Assembly: GCA_009760885.1 (NCBI GenBank)
Contig: CM019697.1
Location: forward strand, 30,434,710 to 30,498,709
Length of the DNA stretch: 64,000 nt
Direction: 5' to 3'
Source of the DNA: Achatina immaculata
Lineage: Eukaryota > Mollusca > Gastropoda > Stylommatophora > Achatinidae
Position numbers and translations under genes: made by a program. The stretch's first letter is position 1. Each line of letters opens with the position of its first letter. Below, one piece after another: positions 22,701 to 29,699 of the stretch. The notes beneath the pieces are model-generated. The model saw only the letters and a list, made by a program, of their open reading frames with translations, was not told where the DNA came from and searched no databases.

Positions 22701-24352
22701 AAAAAAAACCCAAAAAAAAACCAAAAACTAGTAATTTCAGTTACCCTCTTACCTGGACTACAAGAGGTGGTGCATAATTAGTTGATGATATGTAACTTAA
22801 TATATGAGAATTCTGGATTGAGATTTATCATCTCTTTTGATATAAACAGGTATATTGATATTCTGAAGAAAAATAAACCTTCCATTCGTTGGGATGAAAA
22901 CGTTGCTGAGCATGTGATTGAATATAAGTAAGTATAATAGGTTTGATAAGTGGACTGAATATTTATATGAGGGCAACTCTAACCACAAAATTTTTTTATT
23001 TACATAAAATGTACAAATATGATTGAAAACTCCTTATCACTTATCATGTTCAGTGCAGGTCTGCCACTATTCACCAGTGCTTGGATTTCTCGAGAAAAAC
23101 CTTCTGATTGATCTATGTGCTGTTTCTTTTATCTCATTGTCCATGTTGAAATTCTTCCCACCCATCACCTTCTTGAAGGGTTCAGATACATGATAATCAC
23201 ACAGTGTGAGGTTGGGTGAATATGTAAGATGTGGAGGACACTCAAAATGCAGATCTGTAATTTGCAGAGTTGTTGCTTGAGCTGTGTGAGGCCAGCCATC
23301 TTCGTGCTATAACATGACGCCAAAACTGAGCAGCCCGTGATGTTCTGACCTGATTCAAGGTGTCAGGTGGTTCTCAAGATTTGCTGTTGACAGTGGTTCC
23401 TCTGGGCATGTTCCAAGATTGAGCCTTTGTAGTCCTAGAAGACTGTGACCTTCTATTTTCTGGCAGACTTAAGTTCTACATAACTTTTTTAGTTTTGAAG
23501 AGAATGAAAGTCACCACTCCTTGCTTGCACGCTTTGTCTCTGGCCGGTTGTTGTGAGCTGCATCAGCCAAATTTCAGGCCCCACTTTTAAACTTCCTGTG
23601 CCACTCGTACATTTATTGAAGCAAGACGCATGTCCTCGTCCTGCCTCTTCATTTTGTGATGAATAACTTAAGGTTCTTGCCACCCAAGGAATGAGTGACT
23701 GTGCACTGTTCATCTCTCACGCATGCTTCCAAGGGAGCTGCCATCTTTGGTTTGCTGACGTCAAATATCCAGGATGGCTGGTAACAAATCTCTACTGCAG
23801 CTGTCTGTTACAGGATTTAGAACTTTTAGAGTAAAATTGTGGTTAATTTTTTACTTTCCCTTGTATTAAAATTTACCAGGTTTCATATATTTTCTAGTGA
23901 TGTACATTAATATTTTCTTATATAAATAATTTCATATTGAGAAATTCCATATGAAATGTACAAAAATTCATACCATAATCTGTATATTTTTATATGTATA
24001 ATCAACTTGTGTTAGAATCTCAGAAATAAAATGAATGAAAATGCGAGCACACTTTTTAGCTGATGGAGTACTCCACTAGCACAGTGCAGAGTTTTGTAAG
24101 CATAACTGACTGTTGTGCAAGAAGATTGATTTAGGCCATTATAAGCAGCCATGTTTTTTTCAACATTTTTTTGTTAGTCTCTAATTATATTCCTTAATAT
24201 AATCATACAGAAATTCTATTGGAAATTACCAAATGTATTACCCCACTTTGAAGTCCATACAAGCTCGGCTGAACCTTGCAAAAGAACTTGGAACAGGAGT
24301 CTCTCTCTGGGAAGTTGGTCAAGGCTTGGATTATTTTTATGACTTGCTGTGA
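4606..24352 (+). CDS. CHID1: Chitinase domain-containing protein 1 (SI-CLP), complete 11-exon gene
   Basis: Exons: 4606-4731, 5949-6098, 7048-7180, 9033-9074, 13593-13699, 14217-14278, 16067-16159, 17551-17649, 17967-18125, 22850-22927, 24211-24352. Together they make 1191 bases, 396 codons plus stop; vertebrate CHID1 is about 393. All junctions are GT-AG and all phases match. Residues 1-28 form a signal peptide. A TLSKSD motif follows as in the vertebrate protein, then a GH18-like barrel with [67 protein letters not shown] and the C-terminus [16 protein letters not shown]. The family is a secreted/lysosomal carbohydrate-binding protein (stabilin-1-interacting in mammals). Where active chitinases have DxxDxDxE, this protein reads WAGVVVEIW, so it is probably a non-catalytic lectin. 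Start chosen because ATG at 4606 has A at -3 and begins the hydrophobic signal. Confidence 0.95.
4984..5087 (-). mobile_element. LINE family C 3'-end fragment
   Basis: Reverse complement reads the family-C C-terminus (MDASTAGYLAYN-like, ending KFHKGHAND). It matches the copies at 7295-7830 and 27665-27965. It breaks off at about 5084-5087, where a piece of RTE sequence begins. Confidence 0.7.
5088..5113 (+). mobile_element. 26-bp RTE (family A) patch at a LINE-LINE junction
   Basis: Exactly identical to bases 328-353 of the family-A RT (the QQDLQNLL codons just after YADD). It sits between a minus-strand family-C end and a minus-strand family-B fragment and shares the trinucleotide TTG with the family-B start. 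It looks like a template-switch insert rather than an independent insertion. Confidence 0.7.
5111..5447 (-). mobile_element. LINE family B, internal RT fragment
   Basis: The minus strand encodes [19 protein letters not shown], then [19 protein letters not shown] (FADD polymerase box), preceded by the VKTEGMS-type segment in another frame. It is nearly identical to 42250-42590. Truncated at both ends. Lies in CHID1 intron 1. Confidence 0.85.
5755..5948 (+). repeat. Tandem copies of CHID1 exon-2 acceptor region
   Basis: Three imperfect units of about 60-67 bases. Each ends with the acceptor-like string (TGTAGCAGAT or TGTAACAGAT) plus the first exon bases GAAG-G: near 5757-5820, 5816-5880 and 5879-5948. 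The last unit runs into the real acceptor at 5947-5948. The shared interior is GTAGTRTTATTTATG. The units are diverged, so the array is older than the donor-side array at 6051-6630. Confidence 0.65.
5949..6098 (+). CDS. CHID1: CHID1 exon 2
   Basis: Codons 43-92, including [20 protein letters not shown] and ending GETLAYVTP. Acceptor TTTGTAACAG, donor CACCT|GTAAGT, phase 0 at both ends. The 3' end and donor have been amplified into the minisatellite that follows. Reading past the real donor reaches a stop near 6164, so use of copies beyond the second would truncate the protein. Confidence 0.95.
6051..6630 (+). repeat. Minisatellite of CHID1 exon-2 3' end plus splice donor (12 x 46-47 bp)
   Basis: Twelve head-to-tail units, each carrying about 27 exon bases (GGAGAAACACTTGCCTATG then TTACACCT) and the donor GTAAGT with the following intron bases. 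Donor GTs fall at 6099 (real), 6145, 6191, 6237, 6284 (mutated to AT), 6330, 6376, 6423, 6470, 6517, 6564 and 6611, a period of 46-47. The outermost copies (6564, 6611) are the most diverged, and the last two keep the AACTTTGAAG exon bases lost from the middle units. Confidence 0.9.
6631..7047. other. CHID1 intron 2 remainder
   Basis: AT-rich intron with a small direct repeat (GGTATCATAT and relatives) at 6920-6960. No other feature seen. A T/G-rich tract leads into the exon-3 acceptor TGTTCAG at 7041-7047. Confidence 0.5.
7048..7180 (+). CDS. CHID1: CHID1 exon 3
   Basis: Codons 93-137 (partial), [18 protein letters not shown] to AGTHDIDR. Highly conserved with other CHID1 proteins (HGYDV, SPVWLQ). 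Donor ACAGAG|GTATTT, phase 1. Confidence 0.95.
7295..7830 (-). mobile_element. LINE family C, 3' portion
   Basis: Minus-strand LINE C-terminus: [20 protein letters not shown], [36 protein letters not shown] blocks in broken frames. A run of about 17 C (near 7336-7352) interrupts it. The upstream end shows C-terminal RT segments ([19 protein letters not shown]) around 7760-7820. Same family as 16915-17195 (+), 27665-27965 (-) and 63416-64000 (+). Confidence 0.75.
8065..8715. repeat. CAT/CAC-rich minisatellite with GATTTCATCATCA units
   Basis: About 25 units of roughly 24-33 bases, consensus ATCAAGATTTCATCATCATCACCACC. It is a compound of (CAT)n microsatellite and an AAGATTTC spacer. Long ORFs through it are only the triplet repeat and are not genes. 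Confidence 0.9.
9033..9074 (+). CDS. CHID1: CHID1 exon 4 (42-bp small exon)
   Basis: Encodes [14 protein letters not shown], joining HDIDR|G to V|PRVLF. This matches the family's GWM-AV-K segment. Acceptor GTTCCCAG, donor CTGG|GTGAGA, phase 1 in and out. Confidence 0.9.
9431..11641 (+). repeat. Recent 1105-bp tandem duplication in CHID1 intron 4
   Basis: 9431-10535 is repeated almost base for base at 10536-11640. The unit begins TATAAATCAGTAAACAGCAA and ends GATCCCTTTGTA. It contains a degraded RTE 3' end, a hAT-like CAGTGGTTCTCAAG segment and the first roughly 130 bases of a mariner. Differences are a few substitutions and 1-2 base indels (for example near 9884/10986). Only the right copy continues into a full mariner, so the duplication happened after the mariner inserted. 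Confidence 0.9.
9645..10180 (+). mobile_element. RTE (family A) degraded 3' end, first copy
   Basis: Frame-broken relics of the family-A C-terminus: [32 protein letters not shown], then GRPR- and SPAELM-like pieces. The second copy sits at about 10750-11284 as part of the tandem duplication. It is more decayed than the copy at 1-1080. Confidence 0.75.
11503..12729 (-). mobile_element. mariner element (DD34D), 1227 bp with terminal inverted repeats
   Basis: Inverted termini of about 30 bases start AGAGGGGTGATTGATAAGTT at 11503 and end AACTTATCAATCACTCCTCA at 12729, flanked by TA on both sides. The minus strand encodes a transposase in three pieces: 12568-12254 ([20 protein letters not shown] region, [14 protein letters not shown]), 12148-11930 ([10 protein letters not shown], first catalytic D) and 11923-11597 ([10 protein letters not shown], second [10 protein letters not shown], third D). 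Exactly 34 residues separate the last two D residues. A frameshift or stop near 12254-12150 and another near 11925 make it inactive. A truncated copy of its left end lies at 10398-10535. Confidence 0.92.
12815..13340. repeat. 22-23 bp minisatellite in CHID1 intron 4
   Basis: About 23 units of consensus CAGACCACCTGATAGCACAG plus 2-3 bases. Because 22-23 is not a multiple of three, it produces several overlapping minus-strand ORFs ([13 protein letters not shown]) that are not genes. Confidence 0.92.
13593..13699 (+). CDS. CHID1: CHID1 exon 5
   Basis: Completes V and encodes [20 protein letters not shown] through NTVK (codons 151-186). Acceptor TTTGTCAAAG is a weak AAAG type. Donor GAAA|GTTAGT, phase 0. 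Confidence 0.92.
13855..14060 (+). mobile_element. tRNA-derived SINE
   Basis: Head with an A-box-like GTGGTGTAGAATCTAATG and B-box-like GGTTTGATTATGC about 40 bases later, followed by a body containing GGGTACCTGAGG. This GGGTACCTG block is shared with the minus-strand SINE at 61388-61645. No tRNA cloverleaf can be drawn, so it is a SINE and not a tRNA gene. Confidence 0.5.
14217..14278 (+). CDS. CHID1: CHID1 exon 6
   Basis: [20 protein letters not shown] plus two bases of K. This is the barrel segment where true GH18 enzymes carry the acidic catalytic motif; here only the E of VVVEIW remains. The donor GAAGAAA|GTAAGT at 14279 was preferred to the GT at 14266 because only it gives phase 2, which matches exon 7. 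Confidence 0.88.
14690..14940. repeat. Minisatellite, GCTCAAATCATTGTGGAAGTC units
   Basis: About six imperfect units of 34-38 bases (CACAGAGAGACAAGAGTA then CTCAAATCATTGTGGAAGT). Two more units lie 2.4 kb away at about 17320-17380, just before exon 8, showing dispersal of the same repeat within the gene. Confidence 0.75.
14990..15290 (+). repeat. Possible unclassified interspersed repeat
   Basis: Diverged similarity to 31890-32300. Shared blocks are CATC-TTGTCAAG, GTAGGAG, AAACATG, GTCAACACA and AGTCATTGTA-like. No coding capacity or termini recognised. Could be an old SINE or MITE. Confidence 0.35.
15300..16060. other. CHID1 intron 6, unassigned AT-rich DNA
   Basis: Contains a (GTTT)n microsatellite at about 15755-15775 and poly-A/T tracts. 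A 109-codon ORF at 15301-15630 has low-complexity composition and no recognisable domain. No gene is called. Confidence 0.5.
16067..16159 (+). CDS. CHID1: CHID1 exon 7
   Basis: Completes K, then [30 protein letters not shown] plus AG. Aligns without gaps to the family's LIH-L-HLAEALH...LVIPP. Acceptor TTTGTAAG, donor GCCAG|GTTAGT, phase 2. Confidence 0.92.
16395..16780. other. Unclassified repeat-like DNA with a 2 x ~53 bp direct duplication
   Basis: 16407-16631 is open on the minus strand ([19 protein letters not shown], basic, low complexity) and may be a LINE C-terminus. Two copies of TCTGTGTTGTGGACATGGTG followed by GGTTCTTACC and a TCATATGACATCA block lie at about 16660-16765. Confidence 0.35.
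16915..17195 (+). mobile_element. LINE family C, 3' terminal fragment
   Basis: Plus-strand reading [39 protein letters not shown], a TGA, then [20 protein letters not shown] and [14 protein letters not shown], ending GHANE-stop. It is followed by (ATGA)n tail repeats. 5' truncated and nonsense-mutated. This copy shows the family most legibly. Confidence 0.85.
17551..17649 (+). CDS. CHID1: CHID1 exon 8
   Basis: Completes R, then [32 protein letters not shown] plus AG (codons 238-271). FSLMTYDYS is a CHID1 hallmark. Acceptor TTTGGACAG, donor AAAG|GTAAAA, phase 2. Its 3' end has been duplicated downstream (17650-17855). Confidence 0.93.
17650..17855 (+). repeat. Decayed tandem copies of CHID1 exon-8 3' end and donor
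   Basis: About five units of 35-55 bases after the exon. Each retains ATGACCTATGACTATTC and AGTCCT or AGTCTT, the exon's MTYDYSS codons. Some retain a donor-like GGTAAA (17647, 17775), and TTCAG spacers recur. Strong divergence implies an old array. Confidence 0.75.
17967..18125 (+). CDS. CHID1: CHID1 exon 9
   Basis: Completes R, then [37 protein letters not shown] to EHVLGN plus CA. PGPN-PL-W and LLVGLNFYG are diagnostic. Acceptor ACACACAG, donor AATCA|GTAAGT, phase 2. Confidence 0.95.
18225..18935. repeat. ~44-bp minisatellite (ACCATGGTTTTACTGCA units), left part
   Basis: About 16 units with the palindromic ACCATGGT core, TTTTACTGCACTCGTATCAC and GGTTTTAGTTTTATATT. The array is interrupted at 18936 by a family-B LINE. 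A remnant continues at about 20690-20738 and a related array resumes at 21700. Confidence 0.92.
18936..20665 (-). mobile_element. LINE family B, 5'-truncated copy (1.7 kb)
   Basis: Minus strand, starting at the RT N-terminal side near 20665. RT palm: [55 protein letters not shown] at 20223-19999; FADD region near 19770-19700; C-terminus [20 protein letters not shown] at 19385-19191; RALCD-stop and 3' UTR ending at about 18940. Many stops and frameshifts. Confidence 0.88.
20740..21690 (-). mobile_element. LINE family B, second 5'-truncated copy (0.95 kb)
   Basis: Same 3' end as the preceding copy (starts at the TCACATAGGGC block, 20775). It includes the [15 protein letters not shown] C-terminus, the FADD-like region near 21500 and part of FKDIR-like sequence to 21690. 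It is separated from the first copy by about 50 bases of the same minisatellite (ACATGGTTTTATTGCC). Confidence 0.85.
21700..22030. repeat. ACCATGGTTTTATT minisatellite, right part
   Basis: Four to five long units (roughly 66-90 bases) alternating TTACCATGGTTTTATTTTTA, ACCATGGTTTTATTAACTTC and TTACTATAGTTTTATTGCC. Homogeneous copies indicate recent expansion. It shares its core with 18225-18935. Confidence 0.9.
22085..22330. repeat. Isolated end of the fold-back family
   Basis: AGCAAGCACACAGTTGTGAC and ATTTCGG match the outer ends of the inverted repeat at 35437-36401. No second arm was seen here. Confidence 0.4.
22340..22849. other. CHID1 intron 9 end, unassigned
   Basis: AT-rich intron with A/T homopolymers. 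No gene or classified repeat seen. The exon-10 acceptor lies at 22848-22849. Confidence 0.5.
22850..22927 (+). CDS. CHID1: CHID1 exon 10
   Basis: Completes Q, then [25 protein letters not shown] plus AA. It matches the family's RYIQTLK...W-...EH-F-Y segment. Acceptor ATAAACAG, donor AA|GTAAGT, phase 2. Confidence 0.94.
22975..23870 (-). mobile_element. Degraded mariner element
   Basis: Left terminus GGGCAACTCTAACCACAAAA has an imperfect inverted partner around 23836-23868 (AAATTGTGGTTAATTTTTT). Minus-strand relics include the mariner HPPYSPDLAPSDYHLF motif as [12 protein letters not shown] and [18 protein letters not shown] in shifted frames, plus the C-terminal FFSR-IQALV block. Catalytic residues are lost. 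Different lineage from the 11503 copy. Lies in CHID1 intron 10. Confidence 0.65.
24211..24352 (+). CDS. CHID1: CHID1 exon 11 with stop codon
   Basis: Completes K, then [38 protein letters not shown] and [12 protein letters not shown] (TGA 24350-24352). The family's C-terminus is almost identical ([17 protein letters not shown]). Acceptor ATCATACAG. Confidence 0.96.
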
Positions 24353-24783
24353 TATATAAGCTGTGAGATAGAGTTTTCTTATTTGACTGAAATGCTTTTT
24401 TTTTAAGTGAAAAAAAGGTGGAATTTTGGAAGAAGGAAAAACAGAACAAAGTAGTCGATATGTGAGTCTAAAAATAGATGAGCTTTTTTAGGAACATTTG
24501 AAGAAAAAGGTAAACAATAGAAAAATAAGATACACCTGGGTCTTGCGGCTCGAGTGTGAGAATAGCAAGGACACATACTGTTTGGTAGATAGGAGTGATT
24601 TTTTAAAAAATATATATTTATTGCCTTGCTTTTCTTCATTTATTGCTGAAGAAGGTTCTAATTGGGTTAAAGATTGGTTATTTACTTTCTTCTCTTGTCT
24701 TCCTAATTTCTGTACCAGACACCTTCATCTTTATAGTACTGGTTTAGCCATTAGTCACTTTCATCACTTATTTCATCTGAAAT

Positions 24784-24789
24784 AATAAA
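24784..24789 (+). terminator. Candidate CHID1 polyadenylation signal AATAAA
   Basis: First canonical AATAAA after the stop, 432 bases downstream, immediately before a minisatellite. No transcript evidence is available. The 3' UTR would be about 450 bases. Confidence 0.35.
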
Positions 24790-25312
24790 TTTACACTAGC
24801 AGATCTGTAGGTGAACCTGTGACAGGATTGCTTAGCTTTACACTAGCAGATCTGTAGGTGAACCTGTGACAGGATTGCTTAGCTTTACACTAGCAGATCT
24901 GTAGGTGAACCTGTGACAGGATTGTTTAGCTTTACACTAGCAGATCTGTAGGTGGACCTGTGACAGGATTGTTTAGCTTTATACTAGCAGATCTGTAGGT
25001 GGACCTATGACAGGATTGTTTAGTTTTATACTAGCAGATCTGTAGGTGGACCTGTGACAGGATTGTTTAGCTTTACACTAGCAGATCTGTAGGTGGACCT
25101 GTGACAGGATTGTTTAGTTTATACTAGCAGATCTGTAGGTGGACCTGTGACAGGATTGTTTAGTTTATACTAGCAGATCTGTAGGTGGACCTGTGACAGG
25201 ATTGTTTAGTTTACACTAGCAGATCTGTAGGTGGACCTGTGACAGGATTGTTTAGTTTATACTAGCAGATCTGTAGGTGGACCTGTGACAGGATTGCTCA
25301 ACTTTACTAACT
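24790..25312. repeat. 47-bp minisatellite (11 copies)
   Basis: Unit CTAGCAGATCTGTAGGTGGA, CCTGTGACAGGATTGTTTAG, TTTACA. Units are nearly identical with a GAAC-to-GGAC change part-way, as expected from recent directional expansion. It starts right after the putative CHID1 poly(A) signal. Confidence 0.95.
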
Positions 25313-25569
25313 GATTTATTTAATGCAGTTTTCTTTTAGGAATTTTTGTGTGTGCTTGTAATTAATGAACATGTGATTTAGAAAGTAAATGTGGTAATCT
25401 AATGAAAAATTAATTCCTATATAAAATTAATTTTAAAGAAGAAAAAAAGGCAGTAGATTAGACTTTTGTTACATGTGTTACTTTCTTCATATTTATACAA
25501 TTTATCTTGTTCTTAGCTCATTTAGTTTTCATGCTGTGAGCACAAACAAAAGTATTCATGTGTTTAGTG

Positions 25570-26130
25570 TGTATTTATGTTATAAATAGTTGCTTGTTAA
25601 CTTTATGTATGAATACAAGAAGAGCAAGTTTTATTTGTCATGGCTGTATGTATAAATACAAGAAAAGCAAGTTTTATATCTCATAGTTAAGTGTTAACTT
25701 TATGTATGAATACAAGAAAAATAAGTTTTATGTTATAGATAGCTGTTAATTTTATGTATGAATAGAAAAAGAGCAAGTTTTATATGTGATAGATAGTTGC
25801 TAACTTTATGTATGAATACAAGAGGAGCAAGTTTTATATGTTACAGATAGTTAACCTTATGTATGAATACATAATGCGTGAATACTTTATGTGTGAATGC
25901 AGGAAAAGCAGGTTTTATATATCATAGATAACTGTTAACTTTATGTATGAATACAGGAAAAGTAGTTTTATGTTATATATAGCTGTTGACTTTATGTATG
26001 AGTTCAAGATAAGTTTTATATGTTTATGATAGCTGTTAACTTTATGTATGAATACAAGAAAAGTTTTATGTTATATATAGCTGTTAACTTTATGTATGAA
26101 CACACACACAAAAAAAAAGTTTTATGTATT
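25570..26130. repeat. ~55-60 bp minisatellite (about 9 copies)
   Basis: Consensus GTTAACTTTATGTATGAATA, CAAGAAAAGCAAGTTTTATA, TGTTATAGATAGCT with variable deletions. Heterogeneous unit length implies an older array. Confidence 0.85.
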
Positions 26131-26309
26131 CTAAGATGTGATTGTTTATGACAGTGTGGTAGCTAAAAAATATAAAATGTAAATGCCTCAGTAAAATTGA
26201 ATGTAACAGGCTTAATGTAGAATGAGCAGTATCTCTTGAGTAAATGGACAGCACTGATATAATGTGATATTTATTACTTCAGCATTCCAAGACTTCAGTT
26301 TCTTTGCTG

Positions 26310-26765
26310 TCTGCACTCTTAATCTCTTTCTGTCCTTGATAGCAAATGTTTTTTTTTTAATCTCTTTCTGTGTTGTCTAGTCATTTTGACTCTTAATCTC
26401 TTTCTGTCCTTGATAGCAAGTGTTTTTTTTTTAATCTTTTTTCTCTGTTGTCTGGTCATCTTGACTCTTAATCTCTTTCTGTCCTTGATAGCAAGTGTTT
26501 TTTTAAAAATCTTTTTTCTGTGTTGTCTGGTCATCTTGACTCAATCTCTTTCTGTCCTTGATAGTGTTTTTGTTTTATATCTCTTTATGTGTTGTCTGGT
26601 CATCTCGGCACTTAATCTCTGTGTTGTCTGATCATCTTGACACTTAATCTCTTTGTGATGTCTGCTCATCTTGACACTTAATCTCATACTGTATTGTCTG
26701 ATCATCTTGGCAATTAATCTCTTTTTGTGTTGTCTGGTCATCTTGATACTCTAAGCTTATTCTTG
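26310..26765. repeat. ~70-bp compound minisatellite
   Basis: Units combine TTAATCTCTTTCTGTCCTTG, ATAGCAAGTGTTTTTTTT and CTGTGTTGTCTGGTCATCTT. Later units lose the middle part. Overlapping ORFs on both strands are repeat artefacts. Confidence 0.85.
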
Positions 26766-26999
26766 ATACGAGACTTGCTGAAATTATAATGTGAGTGATT
26801 TTGCTTTATGATAGATTGTTCTTTGCTCAGAGTATAATTTTTATGTATTGTGCTCTTCACAGATTTTTCGTAAAATATTTGATTCCTACATTATGAAATG
26901 TAGAAAATCTGTGCGAGTTATTTATTTATTTAGTTAATGTTTATTTGTAAATTGTTTGTAAGCCTGACTGTTAAAACAGATTATGATAATGTGCTACTG

Positions 27000-27660
27000 A
27001 ATTAACTGATGTGAGAAAGATCTTTCATAGATTTTATTATCTCTTCCTTTTTTTTTTTTAATGGTGAATGAATGAGGCTGGAAATGAATTATAAAAAATG
27101 TAACTTGTATTATAGGAAATAAATGGAGGAGCTGAAGATATGCGATCTAAACCTAATTTAATAAGTGATTTAAATGTTAACACAAATAATCAGCTAAAAA
27201 AGGCAGCAAGTCCAGAATTAACAAATGATAGTTAAAACATTACTAAATACAAACCAATCAGGCAGTTCTGTATTTCAAAAGACAAAATTGTAGTAATGTC
27301 TGAATGAACAGGAAATAAGCAAACTAACACACAGAGGATCTCTTGTGCTAATAGAAAATCTCAGCTTGCTGCCATTTTGAATTCATGTACTGGATGTACA
27401 GTGTTCTATATTTGGCATGATATTTGAGTGAATTACAAAACTAAACTCAGAACTTTTGCTGGATAATCCACACAAGATGATCAGATGAGTGTCTACAACA
27501 GAGGCTGTTGCATTAGGAAAATGAGAAGAGACTTACAAAAAAATAAAGAAAGAATGTAAGTTCCTCAGTTTGTGACCTTCAGCATAGGATGTAACGAATT
27601 AACTCTCTCCAGATTATTCTCAGTGTGCACCATAAACTTAGTAGTATTTTAAATAAGTTT
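27000..27660. other. Intergenic, unassigned
   Basis: AT-rich DNA with no ORF of note and no classified repeat recognised. Confidence 0.5.
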
Positions 27661-27664
27661 TACA

Positions 27665-27965
27665 AACACTGATGTCAGTCATTTGCATGTTCCTTGTGGA
27701 ACTTTGCCTCCCTAACACCTCTCCTGTAGGCCTGTCAGTTGTAAGCAAGATGTCCTGCTGCTGATGTGTCTATTTGCAGATCATCAATGATGTCTTGCAG
27801 CCATCTTCACCTTGGTCTTCCTCTCTTTCTTTTTCCCCATTATGTACGCTTCCAAGACTGTCTTTTCTAAATTATCATGACGTTTAATATGTCCAGAATA
27901 TTTCAGTTTTATCTGTTTAATCTTCCTTACCAGCCAACCTTCTTCAATATTAAGTTCTTAACAAT
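27665..27965 (-). mobile_element. LINE family C, 3' terminal fragment
   Basis: Same minus-strand C-terminal block as 7295-7560. The TCATTTGCATG start, GGAACTTTGCC, AAGCAAGATG and CATCTTCACCTTGGTCTTCC blocks encode GHAND, KFH, AYN and RPRW-QD in reverse. Truncated near 27965. Confidence 0.8.
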
Positions 27966-28149
27966 TATGTTCATTTCATTATAAGCTGAATTTTACCAGA
28001 TGTGGATGCAGTCAGTTCAGCAGAAGATGGCAAATACAAATATCATGAGGCAGATATATCTGAATATACAACTAACAATATAAATATGCACAAGACCACG
28101 GGTAGTAATGCTGTGATAGCTAGTATCAATTTTTTTTTTTTTAGGTATC

Positions 28150-28435
28150 ATCATTCCATGTCACTCCCTTTGAAGTACAGGCTACAGATGAAGTCTCTCT
28201 AGTCTTCCAACTTCTTGGATTTGTTTTCTATTTCCCTCAGTGTGTGTCGCCTGCTTTGAGCACATTCATAATTTCTCTTCTTCAGGTAGTTCTGGGCATT
28301 CCTTGATTTTCCCTTTGGACTCCATGTCAGTGCCTGCCTTGTTATGCTAGTGTCTGGCTTCCTGAGTGTGTGGCCAGTTCATTTCCATTTTCTAAACATG
28401 ATTTGTAGATTCATAGGCTTTTGTTCTGCTCTTTC
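28150..28435 (-). mobile_element. LINE family D-like C-terminal fragment
   Basis: The minus strand shows W-W-GHTLRKPDTSITRQAL-type sequence followed by TWSPKGKSRNAQNYLKKR and RRHTEGNRKQIQEV. This is the GH-LR...W-P-GKR-R-R LINE C-terminal layout, in broken frame. Confidence 0.6.
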
Positions 28436-28437
28436 CC

Positions 28438-28592
28438 AAACCTCAAGTCTTGTCTTGCCATTTGATGTTTAGAATCCTTCTCTTTCTCAAACCTCAAGTC
28501 TTGTCCTGCCATTTGATGTTTAGAATCCTTCTCTTTCTCAAACCTCAAGTCTTGTCCTGCCATTTGATGTTTAGAATCATTCTCAGGCAGCA
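28438..28592. repeat. 51-bp tandem repeat (3 copies)
   Basis: Three nearly perfect units of AAACCTCAAGTCTTGTCCTG, CCATTTGATGTTTAGAATCC, TTCTCTTTCTC, adjoining the LINE fragment. 51 is a multiple of 3, so the array stays open in one plus-strand frame. Confidence 0.9.
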
Positions 28593-28849
28593 GTTTATGA
28601 ATGTTTGTATCCTCTGTTGTATTGTCTTAGCCATCACCCATGTCTCTGAAGCACAGTTTAAGAGCAGATTTATTCAGTGACAAAGCATGCAAGTTGCCAC
28701 TGCTGCCACTTTAACTAAATTTTTTTTTTAATTAACTGAAAGTGGGGCAGATTGACAAGACAATTGAGATAGCCTATCAGGTCATAAGACAGAGATCTTC
28801 TTTGTACCCACGTTGCCGATGATGTGTGGTACCCTGATTTTTGCGATGT

Positions 28850-29215
28850 GCCTTTTGGCTTGGCACCTCCGACTTAAGCACCTTTCCTTGCTAGGGCAGA
28901 CTGTGGTCTTGCTCGGACTGCCATGAAGGCAGCGGTGTAGGCTGGCCTGGCCAAAACTTTATTTTCCAGCCTCTGGTGGCTGTACAACCCTTCTCCACAT
29001 CAGATCCAGCGTGCAATGCTGGATGGCCAGATGGCTTTGAGACAGTTTCACAGAGATACTCTGACTTTGGGATGAGGAATCCGATAAATGCCTCAACAAT
29101 ATCCATTCCCCGCCACCTATAGTCTGCTGGGACTGTTTTGTTTACATTATTCTGATAGCCATTGTTGTAAAGACCCATAGACTTGTCACACCCTGGATTC
29201 ATTGGTTTCACACCA
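28850..29215 (-). other. Unrecognised sequence with a 106-codon minus-strand ORF
   Basis: GC-richer than its surroundings and open from 29211 to 28891 (MKPMNPGCDKSMGLYNNGYQ, then NKTVPADYRWRGMDIVEAF and further). No domain recognised and no splice-site partner found. More likely a transposon fragment or SINE body than a gene. Confidence 0.3.
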
Positions 29216-29419
29216 GATTTTCCTCATCCCTGCCAGCAATTTCCATGTCCCCATCCGTCCACCAACCTGACATTACATTTTACAAAAATAACAATTACTA
29301 TTAGTGTTGATTGCTACAGGTTTCTGGGCTACAGAAGTAGGTCAGAGTTTTTAAGCAAACAGATCTATGTTCCCTGTCTCACAGAGATTGTGTTAAGATA
29401 AGTGTGTTTTTAACACAGT

Positions 29420-29695
29420 TGTTCCCAGGGGAATGAGGTAAAGTAAATTCCTGTTTCCATGCCATTAAGGCATATTGGGGAATTGTTAGGGCTGTGTTTT
29501 CCATGACTTTCAGCACATGAAAGTGTGATGTGGTCAGTGTCATGCCTGGCCGCTTTACTTTCCCAGATTTCTCTGGTACCCATTTTCTGAGGCTAGGTGA
29601 ACCCTGGGACCATATTGGTCAGAAAAAAAACCAGCTCATCTGGGGATTCAAGTGCTCTAACCACTACGCTAGCCGGTCCCATCAGGGGAATGAGA
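29420..29695 (-). mobile_element. tRNA-derived SINE
   Basis: On the minus strand the head GGGACCGGCTAGCGTAGTGG followed by TTAGAGCACTTGAATCCCC carries an A box (TAGCGTAGTGG) but a deleted B box. The tail end contains the palindromic core ATGCCATTAAGGCAT shared with 61646-61730 and 30885-30990. Confidence 0.65.
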
Positions 29696-29699
29696 CAGA

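Noticed and set aside
24790..25312. Regular 47-bp repeats that could be mistaken for a CRISPR array
   Set aside because: Whole units are repeated with no unique spacers, in a eukaryotic intergenic region.
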